In this document: positions 33,929-44,861 of the stretch, in pieces
Numbering within the stretch: the stretch's first letter is position 1
Layout of the letters: every line of letters starts with the position of its first letter
Source: Paragorgia papillata
Lineage: Eukaryota > Cnidaria > Anthozoa > Scleralcyonacea > Coralliidae
Assembly: GCA_035771165.1 (NCBI GenBank)
Contig: JAWNZC010000302.1
Coordinates: forward strand, 1,782,001-1,846,000
Length of the DNA stretch: 64,000 nt
Direction: 5' to 3'
Translations under genes and position numbers: made by a program
The notes under the pieces: model-generated
What the model was told of the DNA's origin: nothing
Database searches by the model: none
What the model saw: only the letters and a program-made list of their open reading frames with translations

Positions 33929-34185
33929 GACTTACGGTCATAGAGAGGGAACCAGTGCAACCAGCATAACAAGGGCTTAAGTATGAAACATTATCTGCAC
34001 CACAGACAGGTAAAGCTATACCAAGATGGCAACCACAATTTTGATTACATGTTGATCCCAGTTCAACTCCTGGAATGATGGGATATTCTGTAACTTGGTA
34101 GCTATCTCCTATACTCGTCCTGCAATATAACAAGGTAAAGTTTTTTCGTACGCTTTAGCTGTACAATCTGTCGTAAGTTAAACTC

Positions 34186-34290
34186 TGAGAAAAAACTCTG
34201 AGTTGCAGACGGGACTCGAACCCACAACCTTCCAGCAAAAACGTACGAAAACACTTTATCAACAGACGTTCGGTGGAAGTTCGTCAAGCT
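34186..34290 (-). repeat. Truncated tRNA-derived SINE, minus strand
   Basis: The minus strand contains GGTTGTGGGTTCGAGTCCCG, a B-box-type sequence. Flanking sequence (TTACGACAGATTG, AACTCTGAGAAAAAACTC) is the inverse of that after the plus-strand SINE at 34731-34850. The A box is missing. Confidence 0.65.
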
Positions 34291-34317
34291 CAATTATTCA
34301 GAAAAGATTTCTGAGAC

Positions 34318-34386
34318 CACAGACAGGGTTCGAACCTGCAACCTTGTAATGACCGGTTAGACCCTCTAAACATTGAGGCTCAGATG
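34318..34386 (-). repeat. tRNA-derived SINE fragment (same type as the SSUH2 intron satellites)
   Basis: The minus strand has an A-box-like AGCCTCAATGTTTAGAGG (34363-34380) and an intact B box GGTTCGAACCC (34326-34336), separated as in a tRNA. The order and wording match the 87/88-bp satellite units, so this dispersed copy may represent the parent SINE. Confidence 0.7.
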
Positions 34387-34721
34387 GAGAGCTAATGTTG
34401 CAAATTCATAGTCATATGTGCTCCTAAGTGGTAGCTGCGTTTGCATATGAGATGTAGTTGTTAAAGTGACATGATAAGTTGTACGCATACATGTAGTGCA
34501 TGTGGTACGTTTGCGAGCTTGGTGCAAAGTAACAGGCGTTTGTTGGACGTTCGTCAATCTCAATTACTCAAGCTGAAAACATTAATAACATACAAAAAAA
34601 ACATTTACTGAAAATAAACTGACACAATGCGACTTCTAGCCCAACAAGTACTTGTGACACACGTACGGTTTGACTAGTTCCCAGGGGTATAAATATCGAA
34701 AACAACCTCGGTCTACCATCT

Positions 34722-34855
34722 GAGTTCCAGTGGCTCAATGGTGAGAGCATCCGGCTGGCATTCGGAAGGTTGTGGGTTCGAGTCCTGCCTGGAGCTGAGT
34801 TTTTCTCTGAGTTTAACTTACGACAACTTCAAGCTGAAAACACTAATAACATACA
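34722..34855 (+). repeat. tRNA-derived SINE, plus strand
   Basis: The A box TGGCTCAATGGTGAG (34731-34745) and B box GGTTCGAGTCC (34775-34785) have tRNA-like spacing. A non-tRNA body follows. The acceptor stem does not close properly, so this is not a functional tRNA gene. It lies in an SLCO intron, antisense to that gene. Confidence 0.75.
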
Positions 34856-35053
34856 AGGAAATGTTTATTAGACAGAAAAGCTTGACCTAAAAGATATGTT
34901 GACAAAAACTCACATTTAAAAAACATTCAAAATATAACTTCACAGGAATTGTTCATGAAGAATTTTAAACTCACTTCAAGAAAAACAGACTTGCTTGAGT
35001 TTGAGAAAGAATTGCATATACTGTAGTCTAAAAATCTGAATGCTTATACTTTT

Positions 35054-35071
35054 TGTGTGTGTGTGTGTGTG

Positions 35072-35124
<53 letters not shown>

Positions 35125-35321
35125 GCCTGTCTGCCTGTCTGCCTGCTTGTGGGCATCAATCAATCATTAATTAATCAATCCTTAATTCAATCAATCAATC
35201 AATCAGTCAGTCAGTCAGTCAGTCAGTCAGTCAGTCAGTCAGTCAGTCAGTCAGTCAGTCAGTCAGTCAGTCAGTCAGTCAGTCAGACAGTCAGACAGAC
35301 AGACAGACAGACAGACAGACC

Positions 35322-35361
<40 letters not shown>

Positions 35362-35365
35362 TTTC
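35054..35365. repeat. Compound microsatellite (GT)n, (CTGT)n, (CAGT)n and (CAGA)n
   Basis: Consecutive arrays lie directly downstream (in gene orientation) of SLCO exon 35603-35385: GTGT, CTGT, AATC, CAGT, CAGA. The exon boundary is only about 20 bp away. Confidence 0.95.
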
Positions 35366-35693
35366 TAAGACAGAATGTACTAACCTCACTCCATAAGGAA
35401 CTTGCCTGCCAGCCAACTTCACCTCCTCACAGCCTGGGATGAGAAATGCGAAGGGTCCTACAGTACTTATGATGGTGATAATCTGAAATAGAAAGCAAAA
35501 GAAGGCAGATTTTCTGCATGATTCTTCTAACTTGAACACTCGTGGCAGCAAGGATCCAACCAATAGGCCAACTAAAGAAAATAGAATAAAATAGAAATTA
35601 ATACTAAGTAATAGGGAGCCTTACATCATTATTTATTTATTTTGGAAAATCTCAGGCAAGTATTAGACCAAGTGACAACCAAAGCAGACAGCC

Positions 35694-35947
35694 AGCCAAC
35701 CAACCAACCAACCAACCAACCATCCAACCACCCAACCAACCAACCACCCGACCAACCGACCGACCGACCGACCAAACACCCACCCAACCACCAACCCACC
35801 CAACCAACCAACCAACCAAACACCCACCCAACCAACCAACCACCCACCCAACCACCCACCCAACCACCCACCCACCCAACCAACCACCCACCCACCCAAC
35901 CAATCAACCAACCAACCAACCATCCAACCAACCAACCAGCCAACCGA
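35694..35947. repeat. (CCAA)n / (CCACC)n array
   Basis: Tetranucleotide array in the intron between SLCO exons 36370-35971 and 35603-35385, ending about 24 bp from the exon donor. Confidence 0.95.
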
Positions 35948-36394
35948 GGCATAAACATCATAATACATACTAAGCAATGGTGGTATTGTAGATATGTTTA
36001 ATTGCTTGTCCAACTTTTTCTGGTTCCACTCCATATCGAAGGATTAGAATTTTGGCGAAAAATGGAGCCAAGCCTCCACTGTACAACAAAAAAGTGTTCA
36101 TCGCCAAGAAGTTAAACAAAAACGTCCAGTTTGTCAACAGTTCTTTTAAAATTGGGGGTAACTTTTTAAGCTTTTCTTTAACCGTTAAATTTGGCAGGAC
36201 ATCTTTCTCTAAGTTATGTCTTTCTTGAGTGCTATTATTTTTTATTTTGCTTGGGAATCCAAGAAGGAATATGGAACTGATATTCAGCAAATAGCTGCAG
36301 AACCAAGAATTCCAATCCACCAATTGCCAATCCAACGAGGATGTTTGGGTGTCATCTTAAATCCATCAGGCTAGGAATAAGAAATTGTTTTAAA

Positions 36395-36535
36395 TTCACT
36401 TCACTTCTTTTCACTTCACTTCACTTCACTTCATTTTACTTCACTTCACTTCACTTCACTCCACTTCACCTCACTACACGACACATCTCACCACCACATC
36501 TCACCACCACACCTCACCACACGACACCACACAGT
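36395..36535. repeat. (TTCAC)n microsatellite
   Basis: TTCACTTCACT units grading into CACCACACCT, just upstream of the first visible SLCO exon. Confidence 0.92.
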
Positions 36536-36559
36536 ATCTAACCAATGCTGGTATTCCCA

Positions 36560-37350
36560 TTTTCAGTCTCTTCATTCAAAACTTAATACTGGGTGAACCT
36601 AAGAAAGATCAACATAATTATTTGGATGAACCAATTAGCAATGATGATATTTTCAGAGCGGCAAGAAAACTAAAAAACAAGAAATCCGCATACATGGATA
36701 AGATAAGAAGTGAAATGATAAAACATAGTGTAAATTCCCTAACAGAAGGATACAATAAGCTTTTAACTAATTTTACAAAGTGGAAAATTTCCAGATCACT
36801 GGTGTGAGGGTCTTATAAGCCCAATTTTTTAAGTCAGGCAATAAAAGTGATACTATAATTACAGACTGAGGCATTTGTGTTACAAGCTGTCTTAGTAAAT
36901 TTTTCTGCTTGATTTGATTCTAAATGAACGCTTGATAAACTTTGTCCAAAATGAACATTTAATTCATCCCTCGCAAATTGGATTTCTGTCTGGACAGAGG
37001 ACAGCCGATCATATATTTACTTTGAAGACTTTAATTGATAAACATTTAAATCAAAATAGAAACCAAAAGATATAATATGCATGTTTTGTTGACCTCAAAA
37101 AGGCATTTGATTCTGTCTGGCATGATGGACTCTTTGCAAAATTACTGGACAACAAAATTGGTGGAAACTTTTATAGTCTGATCAAAAATATGTACTCCAA
37201 ATCTAAATGTGCAGTTAGACATGGCAAATATATACACCATCCTTTTCAAACTCTAAAGAGTCAGGCAAGGTTGCATCCTTAGTCTACTCCTATTTAACAT
37301 TTACATTAATGAAATAGTCTCTTTATTTAATAATACAGCCTCGGATAATA
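36560..37350 (+). pseudogene. LINE-type reverse transcriptase relic
   Basis: The plus strand reads through NDDIFRAARKLKNKKSAYMD, the region before the RT domain of non-LTR elements. After frame breaks come PSQIGFLSGQRTADHIFTLK, CFVDLKKAFDSVWHDGLF (RT motif with the first catalytic Asp) and, one frame over, GCILS...LLFNIYINEI. Stops and shifts interrupt it and the second catalytic box is not found. It is a degenerate, truncated copy. Confidence 0.82.
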
Positions 37351-38223
37351 CAGCCTTTGAAAAGTGACTTTTCCCAATTTAGTTATAGTTATATTTACAG
37401 CAGTTAGTGGCTTTATGTAATGAGAGATTACACTTGAGTATCAACACAAGGGCAATTTAAAAGGTAAACAAACCAGTCAAAGTCAACTCACAAACACGTA
37501 ACCAAGCAAAGATGTAACAAGTGGATTTATGTTGTTTAGGTTTTAAATAAAAAATAGAAGACAAGTATTAAAGTTGAGGAATACATTTTAAGAACTCGAT
37601 ATTTGAAGAAATGCCAAATTAGAATGCAGTATTTATTAAATGCACATGCATGATCAATTAAAGGCACACCATACATATTTTGATGTGCACATTACGCGCG
37701 CTCAATCAAGCATGTCTCTGGGCAAGGCCTGTACTGTAAATTGCAACATGCATTGGTGACACAGTGCTTTTTAATTTAAATTGCAGGCCTGATTCTTAAC
37801 ATTTTCAGATTAACTATTACAGCAGTAATACAAATTTCTAACTAACCTGTAACATTAACAGGACAATCTTCTCTTTTTCTTTAATGGGGACTCTATAAAA
37901 CAAACCCCAAATAAAACCAGTTTACTACAGTATATAAAACAAGACACCTGGGTCAGGTGTTCACTCGGGCTACTGGAAAGTGCAGAGGTCTCTATAATGC
38001 ATGAGCAAAGAGGTGGGAGTGGGCCGAGGAAGATCAGATTGGAGGCTGAATGTGCATGGTGCAGGACTATCCTGAATTGTCAATTTAAAGTGTCTAGAAT
38101 TCAGGATTATCCTGAAGCCTAGGGGACTTCTCTGTCCCACATGCGGGATGTTAAACTAAAAAGCATATAACAAAAAAAAACAGTCTCAGGGTCTGCGAGA
38201 CTTTCTCCTTCGGGGATCATGGT
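37351..38223. other. No gene recognised
   Basis: Searched by eye on the minus strand for the missing N-terminal SLCO exons; none was recognised. Confidence 0.4.
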
Positions 38224-38428
38224 TGAGCAAATTACAAGCTATGATAAATGCTTACTAAGAACGAGCATAGTTTTAACCACAAAAGCACAAGAACCAGCTG
38301 CAAAGGAGAGAGCTTTGTCCACCATAATTTATGTATTGATTAGAAAGTAAACAAAGATATTTATAACTCATCCACTCCGTTTTATATTGTTAAAATTCTT
38401 TGAATTAAAATGATTTCTCTAAACCTAC

Positions 38429-38499
38429 CTTGTTTGTAAATTGCTTGCTTGAATCTTTTTCCTTTTCCCGTCTGTTTCATCACTTCGATCGCGATTCAT
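38429..38499 (-). CDS. SSUH2-like exon 1, inverted duplicate
   Basis: A 71-bp frame starting MNRDRSDETDGKRKKIQ and ending at a donor (AAG/GTAGG). It is the inverse counterpart of 53410-53480, with Lys-to-Arg and Ser-to-Asn replacements and no frame damage, while the sequence upstream of the ATG is not kept open. No second SSUH2 exon follows on the minus strand, so it is probably an orphan exon with its promoter. Confidence 0.5.
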
Positions 38500-38806
38500 T
38501 TCATAATTTATATTCAAGTGGTGTCTGAAGCAGCATGTCACATAATCATGGCGGCATTGTCATGACCATTTTCCAGCCAAAATTTAATATCTAACTGTTC
38601 CAGTGGACACAATCATACATCAAAAGAATCACTGCATATTTCAAAAATAATATCTCCTTTTACCATGTTATCCGAACTATTTTCCATCCTTAAATCTCAA
38701 GATAACGCCAGTCGCAAGGTTCTAAAACAAGGCCACGGTGTTCCAAAAACATCACATGACACCCCCGTTAATTTATGTTAATTATGTTAATCACGTTTTA
38801 ATCACT

Positions 38807-39152
38807 CGTGGGGGAGTTAAAAAGTGGTTAGTTAATCACCCGACTAATCACCCTTTATACAACGCAATTTTGCCGGGTGATTAACTGATCATGATTAAGA
38901 AGTTAATCACTGGTTAACTCTTAATTATGATTAAAGTTAATCACTTTTTTATACAACCGGCCCCTGATCGAAGTTTCGTATATCACAACAATATGGGACC
39001 GGTTGTATAAAAAAGTAATTAACTTTAATCATAATTAAGAGTTAACCAGTGATTAACTTCTTAATCATGATTAGTTAATCATCCGGCAAAATTGCGTTGT
39101 ATAAAGGGTGATTAGTCGGGTGATTAACTAACCACTTTTTAACTCCCCCACG
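38807..39152. mobile_element. Long palindromic MITE, absent from the paralogous arm
   Basis: Arms of about 155 bp beginning CGTGGGGGAGTTAAAAAG are nearly exact inverted copies, with a loop of about 38 bp around 38962-38999. TTAATCA-type motifs recur throughout. The paralogous site (near 53085-53100 read on the minus strand) goes straight from ACTCGTGGGGGA to CAGAGGAGG. No clear target duplication. Confidence 0.85.
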
Positions 39153-39172
39153 CAGAGGAGGCCGGACAAGTG

Positions 39173-40153
39173 TCATGTGATTGTCACGTGATGCTGTCGA
39201 CCAATGAAATGGCTTCATTTTCTCATCGTTTGATCGGCTGAAATTTTTGCATTGGACTTAGAATACCGAATATTACGCTATTGTCATTCATTTTTTTCTT
39301 TAAAAAAGCAGCGATATCGTTTGATATATTGTTGGACTATCCATATCTGCAGGATTTTGCAAGGTAACTGTATTTTTTCTACTTTGTTTTGATCGTTTAT
39401 GTAGGTCGTGTCGCGCGAAGCGAAGACCCCACTTCCGGTTTGTCAACAATCTTCAAAGCAAAAAATCTCGAATTCCAACGGTTCGAATTCTCTAATTTTA
39501 GCGAAATAAGTTGAAGAAATGTCTAATGCTTGATTCTATCCGGACGACCCCCGGGGACCTCTCAACCGTTTTCGAGATATTCGCCGTTGAACCGACCATG
39601 GTATTTTGGCTTTTTCTAAGATGGCGCCTAATAAATTTAAGAGAGCCTTTCGCCAACTAAAGCTTGTTTTTTCTAACGAATTTTGGAAGTTTCCTAATAT
39701 TTCGAGCTTTATTCTTTAGAGTAAGTGTAGAATGAGTGGTGGACAATTATTAAAGAATAAAATTTGGTATTTGTCTGTTTTTATGGTCCAAAACGCTTGA
39801 CCTCGCTGTATAAAAACACCATTCAGGTGCATATCAAGCCTATACATACATTCTGTAAATATTATTACAGAATGAACTGAACTTTCTTAAAGATCTGTTA
39901 TATATGTAACAGGCCTGATATGTATAGATATTTTTTAAATATAATAAATAACATTGTGTTCCGTGACAGCAGTATGATTATTAAAATTGTGTGTGGATTA
40001 TTTGTAGTTTATTGTTGGTCATTGTTATTGTGAATAATATATTGTAGTTGTAGTATTTTTTGTTAATTTGTTATAATTTGTTGTTGTTCATATTGTTTCT
40101 CAGTTACAAATATTTATTATCCCTTTTGCCCCAGTTGTCCATTTCAACTGAGT
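39173..40153. other. No gene recognised
   Basis: Mixed AT-rich DNA. A small inverted pair flanks a TATTATTACAG segment near 39830-39930. No coding or RNA feature is supported. Confidence 0.4.
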
Positions 40154-40300
40154 CAGTGATGTAGGAAGCAAGCTGATGGGGTGGGGTACACTTGTACACT
40201 TCAAAAGTACCTTGTTTCAGGGCAGAGCTTCAAAACGACCCTTTGAGGCACATGTCTTCTGATAAAGGGCTTTTTTGTTGCAAAAGGGGGACTTTAACCA

Positions 40301-40332
<32 letters not shown>

Positions 40333-40375
40333 GGGGGGGGCATGCCCTTGTGTCCACCCCTTGGTTTGTACACCC
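40154..40375. mobile_element. Degenerate copy of the 1082-1286 hAT-type MITE
   Basis: It begins CAGTGATGTAGGAAGC and keeps CTTCAAAAG, TTTGAGGCACATGTC and TTGTTGCAAAAGG in the same order as 1082-1286. The right end is eroded and a G-run of about 26 bp (40317-40341) replaces part of the interior. No target duplication found. Confidence 0.65.
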
Positions 40376-40469
40376 ACAAAGTGAATACAATAGTTAGGCA
40401 TTGGCTGTACAGTCAACTTTTAAGACATGAAAGGGTTAATAATTCCATCGCACTTCCTATTTTTTTACA

Positions 40470-40602
40470 GGAAGTGAAGAGATACAGTACAGATGTCAGT
40501 GTTGGAATAACTTACTTTGGCAGTGTTCAGACTGAGTTCCCCGTGCCCATGCAGTGCCCGGGCACAAGCACCAATCTGAACAGGATTTTTATGATGATAA
40601 AT
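40470..40602 (+). other. Exon-like open segment, unrecognised
   Basis: A pyrimidine tract and TTTTTTTACAG acceptor precede a frame reading EVKRYSTDVSVGITYFGSV to a stop at about 40603. Composition is protein-like, but no family is recognised and no donor or partner exon was found. Confidence 0.25.
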
Positions 40603-40715
40603 TGATGGATTCTCTTTTGCCAAATAACATTCAAATATGTAGTTTGAAGTTTTGGGTTGCTACTTCATGTATGCCTATTATAAGGTCCTGACATATTATT
40701 ATGTCCTGAGACGTG

Positions 40716-42902
40716 CTTTAGACTTCTTAAGAGTGCTTTACACTGCTTTAGAGTGCTTTAAAGTGCTTTAGACTGCTTTAGAGTGAATTAGACTGCTTTA
40801 GACTGCTTTAGACTGCTTTAGACTGCTTTAGACTGCTTTAGACTGCTTTAGACTGCTTTAGACTGCTTTAGACTGCTTTAGACTGCTTTAGACTGCTTTA
40901 GAGTGCTTTAGACTGCTTTAGAGTGATTTAGAATGAATTAGACTGCTTTAGAGTGCTTTAGAGTGCTTTAGAGTGCTTTAGACTGCTTTAGAGTGCTTTA
41001 GAGACTGCTTTAGAGACTGCTTTAGAGTGCTTTAGAGTGAATTAGACTGCTTTAGAGTGAATGCTTTAGAGTGAATTAGACTTGCTTTAGAAGTGCTTTA
41101 GAGTGCTTTAGACTGCTTTAGAGTGCTTTAGAGTGAATTAGACTGCTTTAGAGTGAATTAGAGTGCTTTAGAGTGCTTTAGAGTGCTTTAGAGTGCTTTA
41201 GAGTGCTTTAGAGTGCTTTAGAGTGCTTTAGAGTGCTTTAGAGTGCTTTAGAGTGCTTTAGAGTGCTTTAGAGTGCTTTAGAGTGCTTTAGACTGCTTTA
41301 GAGTGCTTTAGACTGCTTTAGACTGCTTTAGACTGCTTTAGACTGCTTTAGACTGCTTTAGACTGCTTTAGAGTGCTTTAGACTGCTTTAGACTGCTTTA
41401 GAGTGCTTTAGACTGCTTTAGACTGCTTTAGACTGCTTTAGACTGCTTTAGACTGCTTTAGAGTGCTTTAGACTGCTTTAGACTGCTTTAGAGTGCTTTA
41501 GACTGCTTTAGACTGCTTTAGACTGCTTTAGACTGCTTTAGACTGCTTTAGACTGCTTTAGACTGCTTTAGAATGAATTAGACTGCTTTTAGACTGCTTT
41601 AGACTGCTTTAGAGTACTGCTTTAGACTGCTTTAGAGTGAATTAGACTGCTTTAGACTGTTTTAGACTGCTTTAGACTGCTTTAGACTGCTTTAGACTGC
41701 TTTAGAGTGAATTAGACTGCTTTAGAGTGATTTAGACTGCTTTAGAGTGAATTAGACTGCTTTAGAGTGAATTAGACTGCTTTAGACTGCTTTAGACTGC
41801 TTTAGACTGCTTTAGAGTGAATTAGACTGCTTTAGAGTGCTTTAGACTGCTTTAGACTGCTTTAGAGTGCTTTAGAGTGAATTAGACTGCTTTAGAGTGC
41901 TTTAGACTGCTTTAGAGTGCTTTAGAGTGAATTAGACTGCTTTAGAGTGATTTAGACTGCTTTAGACTGCTTTAGACTGCTTTAGACTGCTTTAGACTGC
42001 TTTAGAGTGCTTTAGACTGCTTTAGAGTGAATTAGACTGCTTTAGAGTGCTTTAGACTGCTTTAGACTGCTTTAGACTGCTTTAGACTTTAGACTGCTTT
42101 AGAGTGCTTTAGACTGCTTTAGACTGCTTTAGACTGCTTTAGAGTGCTTTAGAGTGAATTAGACTGCTTTAGAGTGAATTAGACTGCTTTAGAGTGAATT
42201 AGACTGCTTTAGACTGCTTTAGAGCTGCTTTAGAGACTGCTTTAGACTGAATAGACTACTTTGGACTGCTTTTAGACTGCTTTAGACTGAATTAGACTGC
42301 TTTAGACTGCTTTAGAGTGCTTTAGACTGCTTTAGACTGCTTTAGCGTGCTTTAGACTGCTTTAGCGTGCTTTAGACTGCTTTAGCGTGCTTTAGACTGC
42401 TTTAGAGTGAATTAGACTGCTTTAGAGTGCTTTAGACTGCTTTAGAGTACTTTAGACTGCTTTAGAGTGAATTAGACTGCTTTAGACTGCTTTAGCGTGC
42501 TTTAGACTGCTTTAGACTGAATTAGACTGCTTTGGACTGCTTTAGACTGCTTTAGACTGAATTAGACTGCTTTAGAGTGCTTTAGACTGCTTTAGCGTGC
42601 TTTAGACTGCTTTAGAGTGAATTAGACTGCTTTAGAGTGCTTTAGACTGCTTTAGAGTACTTTAGACTGCTTTAGAGTGAATTAGACTGCTTTAGACTGC
42701 TTTAGACTGCTTTAGACTGCTTTAGCGTGCTTTAGACTGCTTTAGACTGAATTAGACTGCTTTGGACTGCTTTAGACGACTGCTTTAGACTGCTTTAGAC
42801 TGCTTTCGACTGAATTAGACTGCTTTAGACTGCTTTAGAGTGCTTTAGGCTGCTTTAGACTGCTTTTGACTGCTTTAGAGTGAATTGAGTGCTTTAGACT
42901 GA
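40716..42902. repeat. 10-bp minisatellite, left arm (GACTGCTTTA)
   Basis: Roughly 215 units: GACTGCTTTA, GAGTGCTTTA, GAGTGAATTA, with rarer GCGTGCTTTA toward the inner end. A few indels shift the register (for example near 41040, 41090, 41588, 42090 and 42230). Confidence 0.97.
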
Positions 42903-42928
42903 AGAAAACATGACTATTCGTTTCTGTT

Positions 42929-43240
42929 TTGAAAAAAGGCTATGAAAATTACAATGGGATCACCTCAGAATATGTAAAAAATTGTAGCCAGTCTCAGTCG
43001 AATTACACAATGACATTAGTTTCCCGCTCGTTTATGTCGCGAGGTCGCAAATTCGCAAAAATATTGATGAATGGAACAAGATATTTTGTTGGGTTTTTTA
43101 AAGTTCTTCGGAGAAATGGTACTCATCACGTTTGTGATGACAAAATGTTTATGGTGATACCATTGACAACATACATCTTAAAAATCTATCAGTATAGTTT
43201 TCACTACAAGAGCACCGTTGAGAGCCTTGAGAGCGCTTAA
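42929..43240 (+). CDS. Core ORF 1 of the foldback-like element, unrecognised
   Basis: A 103-codon frame immediately inside the left arm, preceded by an acceptor-like TTGAAAAAAG. The protein has ordinary composition, with a basic stretch SFMSRGRKFAKILMNGTRYF and a Tyr-rich C-terminus. No family is recognised. It could be an exon of a longer core gene or a chance frame; its placement between the inverted arms is the main reason to list it. Confidence 0.35.
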   Translation: MKKGYENYNGITSEYVKNCSQSQSNYTMTLVSRSFMSRGRKFAKILMNGTRYFVGFFKVLRRNGTHHVCDDKMFMVIPLTTYILKIYQYSFHYKSTVESLESA

Positions 43241-43375
43241 GCAGCTAATCGTTAGATTTGTTTATTAGTTGTATTTTAACACTTTCAACAATTGTCGACG
43301 TTTGTTAAGTTGAACGTTTGTGGGCGTGACTGCGATTCGAACTTTTTACTATTTCACACTTAAAGTGGTTCTCTG

Positions 43376-43877
43376 ATGAAAATATTGTTGGCAATGTTTT
43401 TGCATAATCCTAAAGATGTTACGGTAGGTAGACTAGGTAGTAATTTGAAATGCACAAGCGCGTGTGAGTGCCACAACTGCCACAATGGATGTCCACAATC
43501 TGCAAGTACAGCAAATCATACGACGATGCAAGGAACTCGAAAGAGGAAAAGGGAGAATCCATCGCCATACAAGCGAGTAAAAGGTTCCGAATATTTGGAA
43601 AAAGAAATGGCACAAACACCTTTGCAAGGAAATTGGGCACATATTGAGACGTTTATTTTAGTGCATATTTTATCTTTGCTATCAACATCATCTTTATCTC
43701 CATCCATAAATGAAACTACAAAGCTTTATAATTTTATTGCAGATTACGAAAATAAACAATGCCCATACCAGTAAATACCAACCAATACGAAAGAAATCGC
43801 CAGCCCAAGTGAGCGGGAAAATCATACATATTAAAGAAATTCAAGAGATAAACGAAGCATTATTGCTGAACAACTAA
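43376..43877 (+). CDS. Core ORF 2 of the foldback-like element, with a CXC/tesmin-like cysteine motif
   Basis: The frame 43376-43774 contains NLKCTSACECHNCHNGC, matching the pattern C-x3-C-x-C-x2-C-x-N that ends the CXC (tesmin/TSO1) cysteine-rich repeat. A basic segment RKRKRENPSPYKRVKG follows. A second open segment starts after the acceptor TTTTATTGCAG at 43743 and runs 44 codons (ITKINNAHTS to ALLLNN) to a stop at 43875-43877 that overlaps AATAAA. A possible donor is the GTAAAA after KR near 43580, which would join in phase. Only half of a CXC unit is seen, so the gene is partial or degenerate. Function unknown; DNA binding is only a guess from the motif. Confidence 0.4.
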
Positions 43878-44473
43878 ATAAACCATCGGTTTTATTAAAA
43901 CGTTAATGGTTATAATACTCTTATACAGGTAGCTAATTGACTCTGAAAATCTGTTTTGAGATATTTTATTTTAAGTATATATATATAACTGAAAACAGTT
44001 TTAGGGAACAGCCAACTACAGAAAAAAGCCGTTTTACAAACATACGATTACCAACAGTCAGGAAGCGTCTTGCTTGCATGCAACTGCCATTACGGTTAAA
44101 ATGTTTGTTATATATGCAGTCTTGTCTAAAACTGACATGCAAAAATGCATTATAGATATTGTAGATATTCTTAATAGTGTTTATACTTGTTACAATTTAT
44201 GTCAATTTTCTAATTTTTTGATATTACATGTATATATTTGATCAACATAATTACGTATAGACACAGATAATTAATAGAACAGAAAGAGTAGACTATAGAA
44301 ATTACGAAATACATCATTGGTTAATCGCGTAAATGAAATCTACTATAAATAAATAATAATTCTGATAAGTATATAGCGAAAACGTTCACTCACAGATAAG
44401 GTTTTATTATCATGTGTTCCGGAAGTAAAGTACAAATGAACAAATAATAAGATTTTGAAGCTTGGCATGGCGA

Positions 44474-44486
44474 TGTATATATATAT
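44474..44486 (+). promoter_or_regulatory. Possible TATA element upstream of core ORF 3
   Basis: TGTATATATATAT lies about 140 bp before the ATG at 44622. Simple TA runs are common in this AT-rich DNA, so the assignment is weak. Confidence 0.25.
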
Positions 44487-44621
44487 GTTCAAGTAACAAA
44501 CTTCATCCGAGCGTGACTGAAGTTGATCAGTTATATTTGTTAGAACACGTCAACTAAATTACAACGACGTAGTCCCGCATTTACGGCACGAAAGCTCAAC
44601 GAATTCTTATCGTTAATAAAC

Positions 44622-44861
44622 ATGGTGTATAACCGCCAACATTTTGTTTTATTACTTGAACAAATAAGTTATCCTGAAATTTCGTCAGCCATTCTTTTCT
44701 CTCAGCTTAAAGGACATCTGATATTTCAGGCTAAAATCAAGAAGCAGCCTAAAATTATTAAAAAATTTCTCGAATTTACCCAAAGAATTAGCGAAAAAGA
44801 TTGTTATGCGGGAGAATTTTTAACGACTATTTTTATAGCCCAAAATGATGCCGCGATATAA
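44622..44861 (+). CDS. Core ORF 3 of the foldback-like element, unrecognised
   Basis: An 80-codon frame starting MVYNRQHFVLLLEQISYPEI, with a Lys-rich centre, ends about 30 bp before the right minisatellite arm. Composition is protein-like and probably helical. No family is recognised. Confidence 0.35.
   Translation: MVYNRQHFVLLLEQISYPEISSAILFSQLKGHLIFQAKIKKQPKIIKKFLEFTQRISEKDCYAGEFLTTIFIAQNDAAI

Larger units (their letters stand above)
21070..36370 (-). pseudogene. Solute carrier organic anion transporter (SLCO/OATP) family, partial, two apparent lesions
   Basis: Six minus-strand exons have compatible splice phases: 36370-35971, 35603-35385, 34119-33936, 33341-33172, 21928-21714 and 21206-21070. 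OATP hallmarks in order: PRWIGNWWIG; the loop before TM7 and the TM7 region; VGLLVGSLLPRVFKL; IPGCEEVKLAGRQVPYG; a Kazal-type extracellular loop with CNQNCGC, PVCGADNVSYLSPCYAGC and CSC; TM9-10; and CLRPEDLSFTFG...IPGPVLFG...DLNCVIW. Such proteins move organic anions across the plasma membrane. Exon 36370-35971 lacks one base: the PRWIGNWW frame hits a stop at 36284-36286 and then continues in another frame. The last exon reads an in-frame TGA (21199-21201) inside TM12, after which the frame stays open for a plausible tail to 21070. Exons for TM1-5 are not found. It may be a decaying gene, or a real gene with sequence errors. The introns carry many tetranucleotide arrays and two complete transposons. 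Confidence 0.85.
38224..39172. repeat. Left arm of a large inverted duplication
   Basis: The sequence is the inverse of 53074-53654 with modest divergence. The match runs from GAGCAAATTACAAGCT at 38224 to CAGAGGAGG and GGACAAGTG ending at 39172. It is interrupted by the palindromic MITE at 38807-39152, which the other arm lacks. The arms are about 14 kb apart and enclose the foldback element. Confidence 0.85.

Noticed and set aside
33533..34133. CLFVCLFV-type hydrophobic frames that look like membrane proteins
   Set aside because: They are CAAA/AACG repeats joined to the true SLCO exon 34119-33936; the splice donor at 33931-33935 ends the coding part.
34731..34803. Functional tRNA gene
   Set aside because: A and B boxes are good, but the acceptor stem does not pair and a SINE-like body follows.
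37351..38223. Possible N-terminal SLCO exons
   Set aside because: No transporter-like segment with splice signals was found on the minus strand.
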